A stretch of 64,000 bases of DNA from positions 248,001 to 312,000 of the forward strand of contig NZ_SDSD01000002.1 of the NCBI RefSeq assembly GCF_004798965.1. The letters are read 5' to 3'. Below are positions 8,365 to 18,700 of the stretch, in pieces (position 1 is the stretch's first letter; each line of letters opens with the position of its first letter). A program made the translations under genes and the position numbers. This stretch comes from Onishia niordana (lineage in GTDB: Bacteria > Pseudomonadota > Gammaproteobacteria > Pseudomonadales > Halomonadaceae). The notes under the pieces were generated by a model that saw nothing but the letters and a program-made list of their open reading frames with translations, had not been told where the DNA came from and did no database searches.

Positions 8365-8389
8365 CCTGGCGGGTGGCGAGCCCGCCAGG
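8365..8389 (+). terminator. Hairpin downstream of DUF1826 gene
   Basis: A perfect 9-bp stem CCTGGCGGG/CCCGCCAGG with a 7-nt loop, 50 bp after the DUF1826 stop. There is no T-run after it, so factor-independent termination is uncertain. Confidence 0.4.
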
Positions 8390-8428
8390 GTCTCCCAGTC
8401 CGAAACGTCACACCGCGACATCCGGCGC

Positions 8429-8480
8429 ACCTTGCTATCCATAACAACGTGCTATCCACAACAACTTGCTTATCCGTCAC
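8429..8480. repeat. Imperfect 17-bp tandem repeat
   Basis: Three adjacent units related to AACTTGCTATCCACAAC (8429-8445, 8446-8462, 8463-8480; the third carries one extra base). They lie between two hairpins in the gap between the DUF1826 gene and the end of selO. No function is suggested by the sequence. Confidence 0.55.
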
Positions 8481-8487
8481 AACAAAG

Positions 8488-8518
8488 AACGGCCGCCATG
8501 CGTAACATGGCGGCCGTT
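8488..8518. terminator. Strong hairpin between convergent DUF1826 and selO genes
   Basis: A perfect 13-bp stem AACGGCCGCCATG/CATGGCGGCCGTT with loop CGTAA, ending in TTT on the plus strand and preceded by an A-rich stretch. It sits between two convergent genes, so it probably works as a bidirectional terminator. Confidence 0.65.
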
Positions 8519-8587
8519 TGCTGTAGCGCAGGTCTGCTTTCTAGTCCCTTTTCAGACCCTCTTTAGCCCTTTATCAGTCTGGTTGCC

Positions 8588-10066
8588 TCAGGTGCCGCAG
8601 AAAGTGCGAAGCACCTGTTCATTGGACTGTGGCGGCTGGCGATAGTCGACCTCGCCGTCAGGATCTTCGAAGGGCCGCGTCACGGCCGCCAGCAGCGATT
8701 CGAAGAGAGCGTAGTCATTTTGATCATCGGCCGCCTTCAAGGCATGCGCGACCTGATGGTTACGGGGAATCACCGCAGGATTGGTGGCGCGCAGACGCGC
8801 AACAATGGTCGCAGTATCGACATCCTCACGGGCCACACGCTCGCGCCACTGCACCAACCAGGAGGCGATGGCATCGGGAGTGTCGAAGAGCTCGATCAAG
8901 CGCGACTCGCCTTCTTCGCTCTCGAGCACATCAGCCAGGCGGCGGAACGTCAGGGTGTAATCGGCATGGCCAGCCTGCATGGCATCCAGCAATTGCTGGG
9001 CCAGCAACTCATCGTCGGCCTCGACGCCCAGAAGGCCCAGCTTGGCGCGCTTGACCGCGCCGAAGCTGGCCTCGAAATGCTCGGGGAAGGTCTCGATAGC
9101 GTCGGTCGCCATCTTGATGGCGCGTTCGCGATCCTCGTCGAGCAACGACAAAAGCGTCTCGGCGAAACGTGCCAGGTTCCACTGGGCGCTATGCGGCTGA
9201 TTGGAGAAGGCGTAGCGGCCACGCTGGTCGATGGAGCTGAACACGGTGTCCGAGTCGAAGGTGTCCATGAAGGCACAGGGGCCGTAGTCCAGCGTCTCGC
9301 CGGAGATCGTGGTGTTATCGGTATTCATCACCCCATGAATGAAGCCCACCCCCATCCAGCGTGCCACCAGCTCAGCCTGGCGGGCGATCACGGCCTCGAG
9401 CAGCGAAAGGTAGCGCTCGCTACCGCTGAGCGACTCTAGGTGCGGATAGTGCCGCTCGATGGCCATATCGGCCAGGATCTGGACCGCCTCCACGTCGCGG
9501 CGCACGGCGAAGTACTGGAAGGTACCCACTCTAAGATGGCTTGACGCCACCCGTGTCAGCACCGCGCCAGGCTCGGCGAGGCTACGCACGATACGCTCCC
9601 CGGTAGTCACCGCCGCCAGCGCGCGGGTCGTCGGAATACCCAGCGCATGCATGGCTTCGCTGACCAGGTACTCGCGCAGCACGGGCCCCAAGGGGGCACG
9701 GCCATCGCCGCCTCGAGAGAAAGGCGTGCGCCCGGCGCCCTTGAGTTGCAGTTCACGAAGCTGCCCCTCGCGGTCAACGACCTCACCCAGCAGCAGGGCC
9801 CGGCCATCGCCTAGTTTCGGCACGAAGTTACCGAACTGATGACCGGCATAGGCCATCGCCAGCGGCGCACTGCCTTCAGGCGGCGCATTGCCTGAGAGCG
9901 CATCGGCGGCCTGCCCGGCGTCGAAGGCAGCCGCATCGAAGCCGAGTTCCTCGGCGAGCGCATGGTTGAAGGCCACTAGCTGCGGCTTGGTCACCGGGGT
10001 CGGGGCGCACTCAGCACTCATGCGCGCTGGCAAGTGTGCATAGCGAAGGGAAAAACTCGGGAACAT
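8588..10066 (-). CDS. selO: Protein adenylyltransferase SelO (YdiU family)
   Basis: Pseudokinase-fold enzyme that transfers AMP from ATP to protein side chains, linked to redox stress in other bacteria. 492 residues, the usual length. Visible family motifs are YAGHQFGNFVPKLGDGRA, LKGAGRTPFSRGGDGRA (nucleotide-binding), REYLVSEAMHALGIPTTRA, the MNTDNTTISGETLDYGPC segment with the metal-binding Asn and Asp, and a C-terminal CGT carrying the conserved redox Cys. The ATG at 10066 is preceded by GAGGAGG. It is a single gene, convergent with DUF1826 and divergent from ogt. Confidence 0.93.
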   Translation of the reverse strand: MFPSFSLRYAHLPARMSAECAPTPVTKPQLVAFNHALAEELGFDAAAFDAGQAADALSGNAPPEGSAPLAMAYAGHQFGNFVPKLGDGRALLLGEVVDREGQLRELQLKGAGRTPFSRGGDGRAPLGPVLREYLVSEAMHALGIPTTRALAAVTTGERIVRSLAEPGAVLTRVASSHLRVGTFQYFAVRRDVEAVQILADMAIERHYPHLESLSGSERYLSLLEAVIARQAELVARWMGVGFIHGVMNTDNTTISGETLDYGPCAFMDTFDSDTVFSSIDQRGRYAFSNQPHSAQWNLARFAETLLSLLDEDRERAIKMATDAIETFPEHFEASFGAVKRAKLGLLGVEADDELLAQQLLDAMQAGHADYTLTFRRLADVLESEEGESRLIELFDTPDAIASWLVQWRERVAREDVDTATIVARLRATNPAVIPRNHQVAHALKAADDQNDYALFESLLAAVTRPFEDPDGEVDYRQPPQSNEQVLRTFCGT

Positions 10067-10436
10067 GACGCCTCCTCAAAAACGGGCCCGCCTACCCTAC
10101 AGGGACACGCCAGCGCGGCCAAGATTCCCTTCGGTCAGGTCTCAATATCAATCCAGCACGACGCGCTTACCCAATAAGCCACAGCCTCTTCGACATCTTC
10201 GCCCAACGCCAACGACTGAACTACGGTCCCTCGATCGGGGAGCCCGCGAGGCTACCTCGCCAGGTGGTCCCGTGTGCGATACGACCGGCAATAGTCACAA
10301 TAATGCGGCAAGAAAGTCGGGGCGTCCCCGGCAAGAGGCGTCACTTTCCGCTATGGTCTCGGTAGTGCTGTTTCCTGTGCCTCTTGCTGCGCTTTCTCAG
10401 CGCCGCGCCGGCACGACCGCTCCAGGAGTCACCGTC
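10067..10436. other. Divergent selO-ogt intergenic region
   Basis: 370 bp between two divergent starts, so it should hold both promoters. Open frames read through it upstream of ogt but lack ribosome-binding sites and family similarity. No operator palindrome was recognised. Confidence 0.4.
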
Positions 10437-11027
10437 ATGTCCTCTGCCCCCGCTGTCTCCCGCCTCGATCAGCGCGATGATGATCTCGCCGAACGGGACG
10501 GCGACTCATCCGCTGCCCCGCTAGCCGACGATCTCGCCGTCGCTATCGACTACTACCGCCCGCCGGAGAGCGAGGCCCTGGGCCTAATTCGACTGCGCGC
10601 CAATAACGAAGGGCTTACCGAGATCGCCTTCGTCACCGAGGCGGAGGCAACCGAGCCGACCCACTCCAATGCCTTGACCGATCGCGCCCGCGCCCAATTA
10701 GAGGAATACTTCGACGGCCTACGCCAGACCTTCAATCTACCGCTCTCTCCCAAGGGCACCGATTTCCAGCAACGTGTCTGGCAGGCACTTGCCACCATTC
10801 CCTTCGGCGAGACCCGCTGCTACGCCGAAATAGCCGAGCAGCTTAACCGCCGTGGCGGCCAGCGCGCGGTGGGCCGCGCCAACGGCCAGAATCCGCTGGC
10901 CATCGTCGTGCCCTGCCACCGGGTGATCGGCAGTGACGGGCGCCTGACCGGCTATGCCGGCGGCATCGGTCGCAAGCAGTGGCTACTCGCCCACGAGGCC
11001 GGCGAAATTCCCTTCGACTTGGGGTGA
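10437..11027 (+). CDS. ogt: Methylated-DNA-protein cysteine methyltransferase
   Basis: Suicide repair enzyme that removes alkyl groups from O6-alkylguanine. 196 residues from the ATG at 10437, which is 8 nt after AGGAG; an in-frame codon 124 codons upstream has no such site. The DNA-binding part includes GTDFQQRVWQALATIPFGET and YAEIAEQL. The active-site motif PCHRV has its Cys at residue 160, and GYAGGIGRKQWLLAHE follows. About 30 N-terminal residues are charged and not part of the domain. Confidence 0.92.
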   Translation: MSSAPAVSRLDQRDDDLAERDGDSSAAPLADDLAVAIDYYRPPESEALGLIRLRANNEGLTEIAFVTEAEATEPTHSNALTDRARAQLEEYFDGLRQTFNLPLSPKGTDFQQRVWQALATIPFGETRCYAEIAEQLNRRGGQRAVGRANGQNPLAIVVPCHRVIGSDGRLTGYAGGIGRKQWLLAHEAGEIPFDLG

Positions 11028-11133
11028 AGGGCCACCAGTCAACATGAAATACCCCGGCCTTATGACTGCTGCAACTGCCGCCCCCTAGTCACCTGTCGAC
11101 GAGAGAGCCGGGCATCGCCACGCTTGATAAAGG

Positions 11134-11634
11134 CTACAGCGGTAGATGCAGGATGGCGCCGCGCACGGCCGAGGCATCGGCCCACAGCTTGCCAAGCGTC
11201 AGTGGCAGCGAGAAGCGGCGCCGACCGGCGCCACCGGGATTGAACAGCAGCCGTCCGTCACGCCACTCGTTGCGTGCCTTGTGGGAATGGCCGTGAAGCA
11301 CGGCATCGCATGGCGTCTCGGCATCGAAATCGGCGATGTCGTGCACCAAATGCAGACGCCAGCCGTTGATTGTGAGATCACGATGCCAGGGCATCTTCTC
11401 GGCCCAGTCTGCGGTGTCGACGTTACCGCGCACGGCGAGCACCGGCGCCAGCTCGCCCAGTCGCGCGAGAATAGCCTCATCACGGTCGCGACTGCCCACA
11501 TCACCGAGATGCAGGATCAACCTACAGCCCTCCAGCATCGCCAATGCTTCGTCGCGCAGCGTGCCATGGGTATCGGCGATCACCCCGATCGGGGCGTCGA
11601 TTGTGGCGTCGAATTCAACGTGATCGTTATTCAT
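11134..11634 (-). CDS. YfcE-like metallophosphoesterase
   Basis: Calcineurin-like phosphodiesterase of the YfcE/MJ0936 type, 166 residues. All metal motifs are visible: GVIADTHG (DxH), LHLGDVGSRD (GDxxxxD), RGNVD and VLHGHSHKA (GHxH). The start chosen is the ATG at 11634, with GGAAG upstream; a longer frame to 11685 would run into the preceding small frame. The substrate is unknown; relatives hydrolyse artificial phosphodiesters. Confidence 0.88.
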   Translation of the reverse strand: MNNDHVEFDATIDAPIGVIADTHGTLRDEALAMLEGCRLILHLGDVGSRDRDEAILARLGELAPVLAVRGNVDTADWAEKMPWHRDLTINGWRLHLVHDIADFDAETPCDAVLHGHSHKARNEWRDGRLLFNPGGAGRRRFSLPLTLGKLWADASAVRGAILHLPL

Positions 11635-11657
11635 GCATCCGCTTCCCGACAGCCTCT

Positions 11658-11756
11658 TCAAGTGCGCGTCAGCGCCGCGTGCCAATCAGCGTAGGGCGAG
11701 TTCTCCACCTTGTACTGGGTATAGTCCGGCGTGGTCAGCGGTGTCGATAAGCTCAT
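11658..11756 (-). CDS. Possible 32-residue small protein upstream of the phosphoesterase
   Basis: Reads MSLSTPLTTPDYTQYKV and on to a TGA at 11658, 32 residues in all. The ATG at 11756 follows GGGAG at good spacing, and its stop lies 23 bp upstream of the phosphoesterase start, so the two may be cotranscribed. No family was recognised. It may be a leader peptide, a small protein, or chance. Confidence 0.35.
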   Translation of the reverse strand: MSLSTPLTTPDYTQYKVENSPYADWHAALTRT

Positions 11757-11781
11757 GGTAAAGGTCACTCCCAGCCAGATT

Positions 11782-11843
11782 GAAAAAGGCAGGTGAAAAA
11801 GGCAGGTGAAAAAGGCAGGTGAAAAAGGCAGGTGAAAAAGGCA
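11782..11843. repeat. 13-bp tandem repeat upstream of recC
   Basis: Four exact head-to-tail copies of GAAAAAGGCAGGT, at 11782, 11795, 11808 and 11821, followed by a partial copy to 11843. It lies in the 230-bp gap between the small frame at 11658-11756 and recC. The exact copies suggest recent slippage expansion. Confidence 0.95.
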
Positions 11844-11988
11844 CCAGATCGCTATTCTCGCCAGGCAAGACTGGCACGCCTTCTCGACTCCTGCCCAGCA
11901 TCAATGCTCACCCTAATCTCGCCCGCTTCATACCCTCGGCGATTTGCGGCACCATTGATCCTCACCTCATCGTCGCGAAGGAATCGCC

Positions 11989-14900
11989 ATGCCCCTTAGT
12001 CTCTCTCAGGGAACCGAGCTCAGCCCCGGCTTCATGGTGATCCACGGCAATCGCCTGGAAACGCTGCGCGACCTGGCGGTGGAATGGCTGCGGACTCATC
12101 CGCTGGGGCCGCTGGAAGACGAAGTGATTCTGGTGCAGAGCAACGGCATCAGCCAGTGGCTGAAGCTGGCGCTGGCCGCCGATCCGCCCGCCGGCGCCGG
12201 CATCGCCGCGGCGATGGACGTCACCCTGCCGGCGCGCTATCTGTGGCAGGCCTATCGTGCAGTGCTGGGAAACGAGGCCGTGCCGCCGGCCTCGCCGCTC
12301 GACAAACCGCGCCTTATCTGGCGGTTGATGCGCCTACTGCCAGAGCTTACCGATGACGAGACCTTCGCCCCCCTCGCCCGTTTCCTGGCTGACGACGATG
12401 ACCTGCGCAAGCGCCACCAGCTCGCCGAGCGCCTGGCCGACCTGTTCGACCAATACCAGGTCTACCGCGCCGACTGGCTTTCCGCTTGGGCCGAGGGCCG
12501 TGACGAGCTGATCGATGCCCGCGGCCAGGCCCGGCCACTGGCCGAGGACCAATGCTGGCAGCCAGCGCTGTGGCGGCGGCTGCGCGACGACATTTCTCAA
12601 GGACTGGGCGAAAACGGCCTCGCCACCAGCCGCGCCTGGGTGCACACCCGCTTCCTCGAGGCCTGCCGCGAACTGACGCCCGACGCCCTGAACAAAGAGA
12701 CGCGACCGGCTGGCTTGCCGCGCCGGGTGGTGGTATTCGGCATTTCCTCGCTGCCCCGCCAGACGCTGGAGGCCCTGGCCGCGGTGTCGAAGGTCACCCA
12801 GGTACTGCTCTGCGTGCATAACCCCTGCCGCCACTACTGGGCGGACATCATCGAGCACAAGGATCTGTTGCGGGCCGCCCGCCGGCGCCAGCGCCATCGC
12901 CCCGGCATGCCGCTCGAACTCGATGACACCCAGCTTCACCTGCACGCCCAGCCGCTGCTGGCCGCCTGGGGCAAGCAGGGCCGCGACTACCTACGCCTGC
13001 TCGATGAGTTCGACGACCAGGACGCCTACCGGGCGCTGTTCGATGCCGAGTCGCTGCGCATCGACCTGTTCGACTCGCCCGCCGAAGGCGAAGCCGCGGG
13101 GCTGCTACAGCAACTGCAGGACGACATTCTCGAACTGCGGCCACCCCAGGAGACCCGCGACACCTGGCCAGCGGTGGACCCGGCTCATGACCGCAGCCTG
13201 CGCTTCCACGTCGCCCACAGCGCCCTGCGCGAGGTAGAGATCCTTCACGATCAGCTACTGGCCGCCTTCGACGCCGACCCCACGCTGCGCCCGCGTGACG
13301 TGCTGGTGATGGTGCCGGACATCGATACCTACGCCGCCGCCGTGCAGGCGGTATTCGGCCGGCTGCCCCAGGACGACCCGCGCCATATTCCCTTCACGCT
13401 CTCCGACCAGACCAGCCGCCACCGTCAGCCGCTGCTGGTGGCGCTGGAGGCGCTGCTGCACCTGCCGGAATCGCGGCTCACGGTCAGTGACCTGCTCGAC
13501 CTACTGGAAGTGCCTGCCCTGCGCGGGCGCTTCGGACTGACCGCCGACGACCTGCCGGTGCTGCGCCGCTGGATCGAGGGCGCTGGCATCCGCTGGGGGC
13601 TCAACGCCGAGCAGCGCGCCCAGCTCGACCTACCCGGCGGGCTCACCGCCAACACCTGGGCCTTCGGCCTGCGCCGGCTGCTGCTGGGCTACGCCGTGGG
13701 CGATACGGCGGACGGCCCCTGGCACGACATCGAGCCCTTTGGTGACATCGGCGGCCTGGAAGCGGCCCTGGCCGGCCCGCTGATGGACCTGCTCGATGCC
13801 CTCGAAGCCCAGTGGCGCGCGCTATCCGAGCCCGCCGACGTGGCCACCTGGTGCCGTCGCCTACGTGACCTGCTGAGCGAGTGCTTCGCCGCCGAGGACG
13901 AGGCCGACCTCGCCACCCTCAACCGCCTGGGCGAACTGCTGGAAGACTGGCAGGAGACCACCGAGGACGCCGGCCTGACCGAGGCCCTGCCGCTCTCGGT
14001 GGTGCGCGAGCACTGGCTTGGCCAGCTCGACGAAGCCAATCTCTCTCAGCGCTTCCTGGCCGGCGCAGTGAACGTTGCCACCCTGATGCCGATGCGCGCC
14101 ATCCCCTTCCGCCACGTCTGCCTGCTGGGCATGAACGACGGCGAATACCCACGCGTGCAGCGCCCGCTGGACATCGACCTGATGGGCAGCGACTACCGCC
14201 CCGGCGACCGCTCGCGCCGGGAGGACGACCGCTACCTGTTCCTCGAGGCGCTGCTCTCGGCCCGCGACAGCCTGATGATCAGTTGGGTCGGCCGCAGCAT
14301 TCACGACAACGAGCCACGCCCACCCTCGGTGCTGCTTGGCCAGCTGCGCGACCACCTCGCCGCTGGTTGGCGGCTCGCCGGCACAGCGGAGGATGAGGAC
14401 GCCGGCCAGGCGCTGGTCGACGCCTTGACCACCGAGCATCCGCTACAGCCGTTTAGTCGGAAATATTTCCGTGCGGGTTCGGGCACGGTAGAAAGCCGTG
14501 CGGGTTCGGGCGCAGTAGAAAGCCGCGCGGGGTCGGGCACGGTAGAGAGCTTTTCCGACAACCCGGCACTATTTACCTACGCTCATGAATGGCGGGCAAT
14601 CCACGCCGGCCAGCCATCTCCCGAAGCCGCCGTAGACGGCGAGCTACCACCGATGGAGATCGACACGGCACTGCCCCTGGCGCGCCTTTCCGGCTTTCTC
14701 AAGGACCCGGTCAAAGCCTTCTTCACCACCCGGCTCGGCGTCTACCTGGAGCGCGAGGCGCTGGAAAGCCCCGATCACGAACCCTTCGCCCTGGATGGCC
14801 TGGACCACTGGCAGCTCCAGCAGGCGCTGATCGAGTCCGGGCGCCGCGCCGTGGACGCAGCCGAGCCGCCGACACCCGCCATCCACGACACTCTGGAGCG

Positions 14901-15702
14901 CCTGGAGCGCGAGGGCCGCCTGGCCATGGGCGGCTTCGCCGAGCTGATGCGCGAGCAACTCGTCGAGCCGCTAGACAAGGTGCTTGGCGACTACGCCGAC
15001 CAGCTCGAAGCCTGGCCCTTCGCCTGGGAGACCCCAGCGGCAGTGTCGTTGGAGCTCGCCACCGATACCGGCCCCCTGCACATCGAGGACTGGCTGGACG
15101 GCCTGCGGGAGAACGAAGACGGCGAGCGCTGCCGGCTGGTGCTGATGACCAGCAGCCTGGTCAACAAGGGCAAATACAACTGGAAGCACTGGCTCGCCCC
15201 CTGGGTCGCGCATCTGGCCGGCCAGCTCGCCATCGGCCCCATGACCACGGTGCTGCTCTCCCGCGCTGGCGGCGGCACCCTGGCGCCGCTGGACGCCAGC
15301 ACCGCCCGCAAGCACCTGGAGGCCATCGCCCGCGCCTGGCGCGCCGGCATGACCGCCCCGCTGCCGCTGGCCCGCGACACCGCCTTCGCCTGGCACGAGA
15401 AGGGCGGCGACGACGGCGCCCTGGCCCGCGTCTTCGGTGATGAAGAGAAGGCAGAAGAAGCCGACCTCAAGGCCTGGAAGGCCGCCGTTCAGGTGTTCGA
15501 GGGTAACGACTACACGCCCGGCGAGCGCGATCGCGATCCGTACCTTGCCCGCCAGTGGCGCGACTTTGAGCACCTGGTACGCCATCAGGCCGCCGGGCGG
15601 CACTTCACCGAGCTGACGAATGCGCTCTACGCCCCGCTACATGATGCCGTAAAGACTAAGAGTGCCGACAAGAAGCAAGGCAGCAAGGGAGGCACGAAAT
15701 GA
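11989..15702 (+). CDS. recC: Exodeoxyribonuclease V gamma subunit
   Basis: Chi-recognition subunit of RecBCD, 1237 residues, somewhat longer than the 1122 of E. coli. The N terminus (VIHGNRLETLRDL, VQSNGISQWLKLALA) and MRAIPFRHVCLLGMNDGEYPR are conserved RecC features of this inactivated helicase-nuclease. Residues 828-854 are a three-copy repeat that looks like a surface-loop expansion. The ATG at 11989 is the best start, although no strong ribosome-binding site is seen. The stop overlaps recB in ATGA. Order C-B-D in one operon means the three subunits are made together. Confidence 0.96.
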   Translation: MPLSLSQGTELSPGFMVIHGNRLETLRDLAVEWLRTHPLGPLEDEVILVQSNGISQWLKLALAADPPAGAGIAAAMDVTLPARYLWQAYRAVLGNEAVPPASPLDKPRLIWRLMRLLPELTDDETFAPLARFLADDDDLRKRHQLAERLADLFDQYQVYRADWLSAWAEGRDELIDARGQARPLAEDQCWQPALWRRLRDDISQGLGENGLATSRAWVHTRFLEACRELTPDALNKETRPAGLPRRVVVFGISSLPRQTLEALAAVSKVTQVLLCVHNPCRHYWADIIEHKDLLRAARRRQRHRPGMPLELDDTQLHLHAQPLLAAWGKQGRDYLRLLDEFDDQDAYRALFDAESLRIDLFDSPAEGEAAGLLQQLQDDILELRPPQETRDTWPAVDPAHDRSLRFHVAHSALREVEILHDQLLAAFDADPTLRPRDVLVMVPDIDTYAAAVQAVFGRLPQDDPRHIPFTLSDQTSRHRQPLLVALEALLHLPESRLTVSDLLDLLEVPALRGRFGLTADDLPVLRRWIEGAGIRWGLNAEQRAQLDLPGGLTANTWAFGLRRLLLGYAVGDTADGPWHDIEPFGDIGGLEAALAGPLMDLLDALEAQWRALSEPADVATWCRRLRDLLSECFAAEDEADLATLNRLGELLEDWQETTEDAGLTEALPLSVVREHWLGQLDEANLSQRFLAGAVNVATLMPMRAIPFRHVCLLGMNDGEYPRVQRPLDIDLMGSDYRPGDRSRREDDRYLFLEALLSARDSLMISWVGRSIHDNEPRPPSVLLGQLRDHLAAGWRLAGTAEDEDAGQALVDALTTEHPLQPFSRKYFRAGSGTVESRAGSGAVESRAGSGTVESFSDNPALFTYAHEWRAIHAGQPSPEAAVDGELPPMEIDTALPLARLSGFLKDPVKAFFTTRLGVYLEREALESPDHEPFALDGLDHWQLQQALIESGRRAVDAAEPPTPAIHDTLERLEREGRLAMGGFAELMREQLVEPLDKVLGDYADQLEAWPFAWETPAAVSLELATDTGPLHIEDWLDGLRENEDGERCRLVLMTSSLVNKGKYNWKHWLAPWVAHLAGQLAIGPMTTVLLSRAGGGTLAPLDASTARKHLEAIARAWRAGMTAPLPLARDTAFAWHEKGGDDGALARVFGDEEKAEEADLKAWKAAVQVFEGNDYTPGERDRDPYLARQWRDFEHLVRHQAAGRHFTELTNALYAPLHDAVKTKSADKKQGSKGGTK
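14470..14550 (+). repeat. 27-bp x3 tandem repeat inside recC
   Basis: Three adjacent 27-bp units (14470, 14497, 14524), each coding RAGSG-T/A-VES, so the reading frame is kept. The copies differ by only a few bases. They fall in a Gly/Ser/Arg linker-like part of RecC and are probably tolerated as a flexible loop. Confidence 0.95.
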
Positions 15703-18700
15703 GCGATGTCGCCACCCAGGCCTCCGAGACGCCACGCCTCGACCCGGTTGCCCTGCCGCTGACCGGCAGCCGGCTGATCGAAGCCAGCGCCGGTACCGGC
15801 AAGACCTTCACCATTGCCCTGCTCTACCTGCGCCTGGTGCTTGGACCGCGGGGCTCAAACGAAGAACATGAAGCCGACGCGGCCAGCTTTCCCCGACCGC
15901 TGACGCCGCCGGAGATCCTGGTGGTTACCTTCACCAACGCCGCCACCCAGGAGCTGCGCGACCGCATCCGCGCCCGGCTAGTGCAGGCCGCCGAAGCCTT
16001 CTCTCCACAGGCGCCCGACGACACGCCCGAATCAGTGACGGCCCTTGGCTCCTTGGTAAGTAGCGATAGCCACGAAGGGGCGCCTGGGGCAGACCGTAGC
16101 GGAGGTCCGATGCCAGGGATGGCATCGGTAGCGCCCAGGGAAGGGTCCACAGCGCCTCCGCAAAGGGCTGCCACAGGAAAAGCCCCGTCCATGACAGGCG
16201 ACCTCTTCGCCGAACCACCGGTGGATAACGTGGCGCCTGAAGACGAAGTGTCGGGCGGCGCCCCGTCGGGCGGCGTTCCATTGAGCAATGAGAAGCCGAG
16301 CGACGACCCGCTGATCGCCCTTCGCGACAGCTACCCCCGCGAGAGCTGGCCAACCTGCGCCCGCCGCCTGCGGCTGGCCGCCGAATGGATGGACGAGGCC
16401 GCCGTCTCCACCATCCACGCCTGGTGCCACCGCATGCTGCGCGAGCACGCCTTCGACAGCGGCAGCCTGTTCGCCCTGGAGATGTCGCTGGACCAGTCGG
16501 AGATGGACCTGGAGATCGCCCGGGACTACTGGCGCAGCTTCTACTATGACCTCGACCCCGAGGCGCTGCAGATCATTGCCCGCTACTGGACCACCCCGGA
16601 CACCCTCAACGACACCGCCGGCCGGTTGCGCACCCACGCCGCCGCCCTGCCCGTCGCACCCCCGCCCTTCGAGGCGCTGGCCAACTACCGTGAGCAGCGC
16701 GCCGCAGCGCTGGCCGAAATTAAGGCGCCCTGGCCGGTCTGGCTGGACGAGCTGGAGGAACTGCTCGAGGCCGCCGCCAAGCGCAAGGCGTTCAACGGCC
16801 AGAAGCTCAACGCCCGAAGCCGCGCCAACTGGATCGCCGCCCTGCGCGACTGGGCGAATGATCCCGAACTCGCCAAGCCGGCGCTGACCGATGCCGCCTG
16901 GAAGCGCCTGACGCCCGAGGGCATCGCCGAGATATGGAAGGAAGACCCCACACCGAATCTGCCGGCGCTCGAGGCCCTGGAAGCGCTACCGGATCAGCTC
17001 GCCGAGCTGCCCGACCCCTTCGCCGACCTGCTCGCCCACGCCGTGCACTGGATGGCCGCCCGCCGCGAGACCGTACAACGCCGCCGCGCTGAGCTCGGCC
17101 CCGATGACCTGCTGCATCGGCTGGACGCCGCCTTCGCCGGCGAGGCCGGCAAGACCCTTGCCGCGCGTATCCGCGAGCAGTTCCCGGTGGCGCTGGTCGA
17201 CGAATTCCAGGACACCGACCCGGTGCAGTACCGGCTGTTCGACCGCGTCTACCGGCTAGCCGAGAATCGCGGCGCCGCTGATGACAGTGAAGAGAGCGCC
17301 GTGCTGTTGATAGGCGACCCCAAGCAGGCGATCTACGCCTTCCGCGGCGCCGATATTCACACCTACCTTCAAGCTAGGCGCGACACCGCCGGCCGCCACG
17401 TCACCCTGGGCACCAACTTCCGCTCCGCCACGCCAATGGTCGAGGCAGTCAACCGGGTGTTCGAACACGCCGAACAGAGCGAAGCCGGCGCCTTCCTGTT
17501 CAGGCGCGGGGATGACAACCCGGTGCCCTTCGCCCCGGTGGACGCGAATGGCAGGAAGGATGCTCTGGTTAGACACGGCGCGCCCCAGCCGGCGCTGACG
17601 CTCTGGCACCTGGACGCTGAAGAGGCCCTGTCGAAATCGGCCTATCTTCACGAGCTAGCCGGGCGCTGCGCCACCGAGATGGCAAGCCTCCTGCGCGAGG
17701 GCCAGGCCGGGCAAACGGGCTTTACCGAAAACGAAGCGCTTAAGCCGCTGGCACCGTCGGACCTGGCCGTGCTGGTCAACAACGCCGGCGAGGCCCGCGC
17801 CATCCGCGCCGCCCTGCTGGCCCGGGGCATCCGCAGCGTCTACCTCTCCGACAAGGAAGGCGTGTTCGAGACCGAGGCCGCCGCCGAGCTGGAGGTGTGG
17901 CTGGCCGCCTGCGCCGCGCCGGACGACGAGCGCTGCCTGCGCGCTGCGCTGGCCACACCCAGCCTCGGGCTGTCGCTTTCCGAACTCGATGCCCTGAACG
18001 GCGGCCCCCAGCAAGACGAGCTGGCCTGGGAGTCGCGGGTCATGCAATTCCGCGACTACCACCGCCAATGGCAGCGCCGTGGCGTGCTGCCCATGCTGCA
18101 TCGGCTGCTGGCCGACTTCGCGGTGCCCGGCAGGCTGCTGGCGGTGCCCGAGGGTGAGCGACGGCTCACTGACCTGCTGCACCTCGGCGAATTACTCCAG
18201 GAGGCCAGCACCGAGATCGACGGCGAGCATGCCCTGCTGCGTTTCTTGGCCGAGTCGCGCGCGCACCCGCAGGCGCAATCCGACACCCACCGCCTGCGCC
18301 TGGAAAGCGACGCCGACCTGGTGCAGGTGGTGACCATCCACAAGTCCAAGGGCCTGGAATACCCGCTGGTATTCCTGCCTTTCATCGCCGCCTTCCGCCC
18401 GGTAAAGGCCGGCGACCTGCCGCTACGCTGGCACGATGACGATGGCCACCTGCGCCTGACGCTGTCCGCCGACGAAGCGACGCTCGCCCGCGCCGACCAC
18501 GAGCGGCTGGGCGAGGATCTGCGCAAGCTCTACGTCGCCCTGACCCGCGCCCGTCACGCTACCTGGCTCGGCCTGGCGCCGCTGGAGGCCATCGAGCGCA
18601 GCGCCGTCGGCCATCTGATCGCTGGGGGCGAGGCGCTAACGCCGGATAACCTGCGCCCGGCGCTCGAGGCGCTGGCCGACGAGCACGACAATGATGGCGC

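Noticed and set aside
11782..11843. CRISPR array
   Set aside because: Repeats are 13 bp, adjacent and without spacers; simple tandem repeat. No Cas genes.
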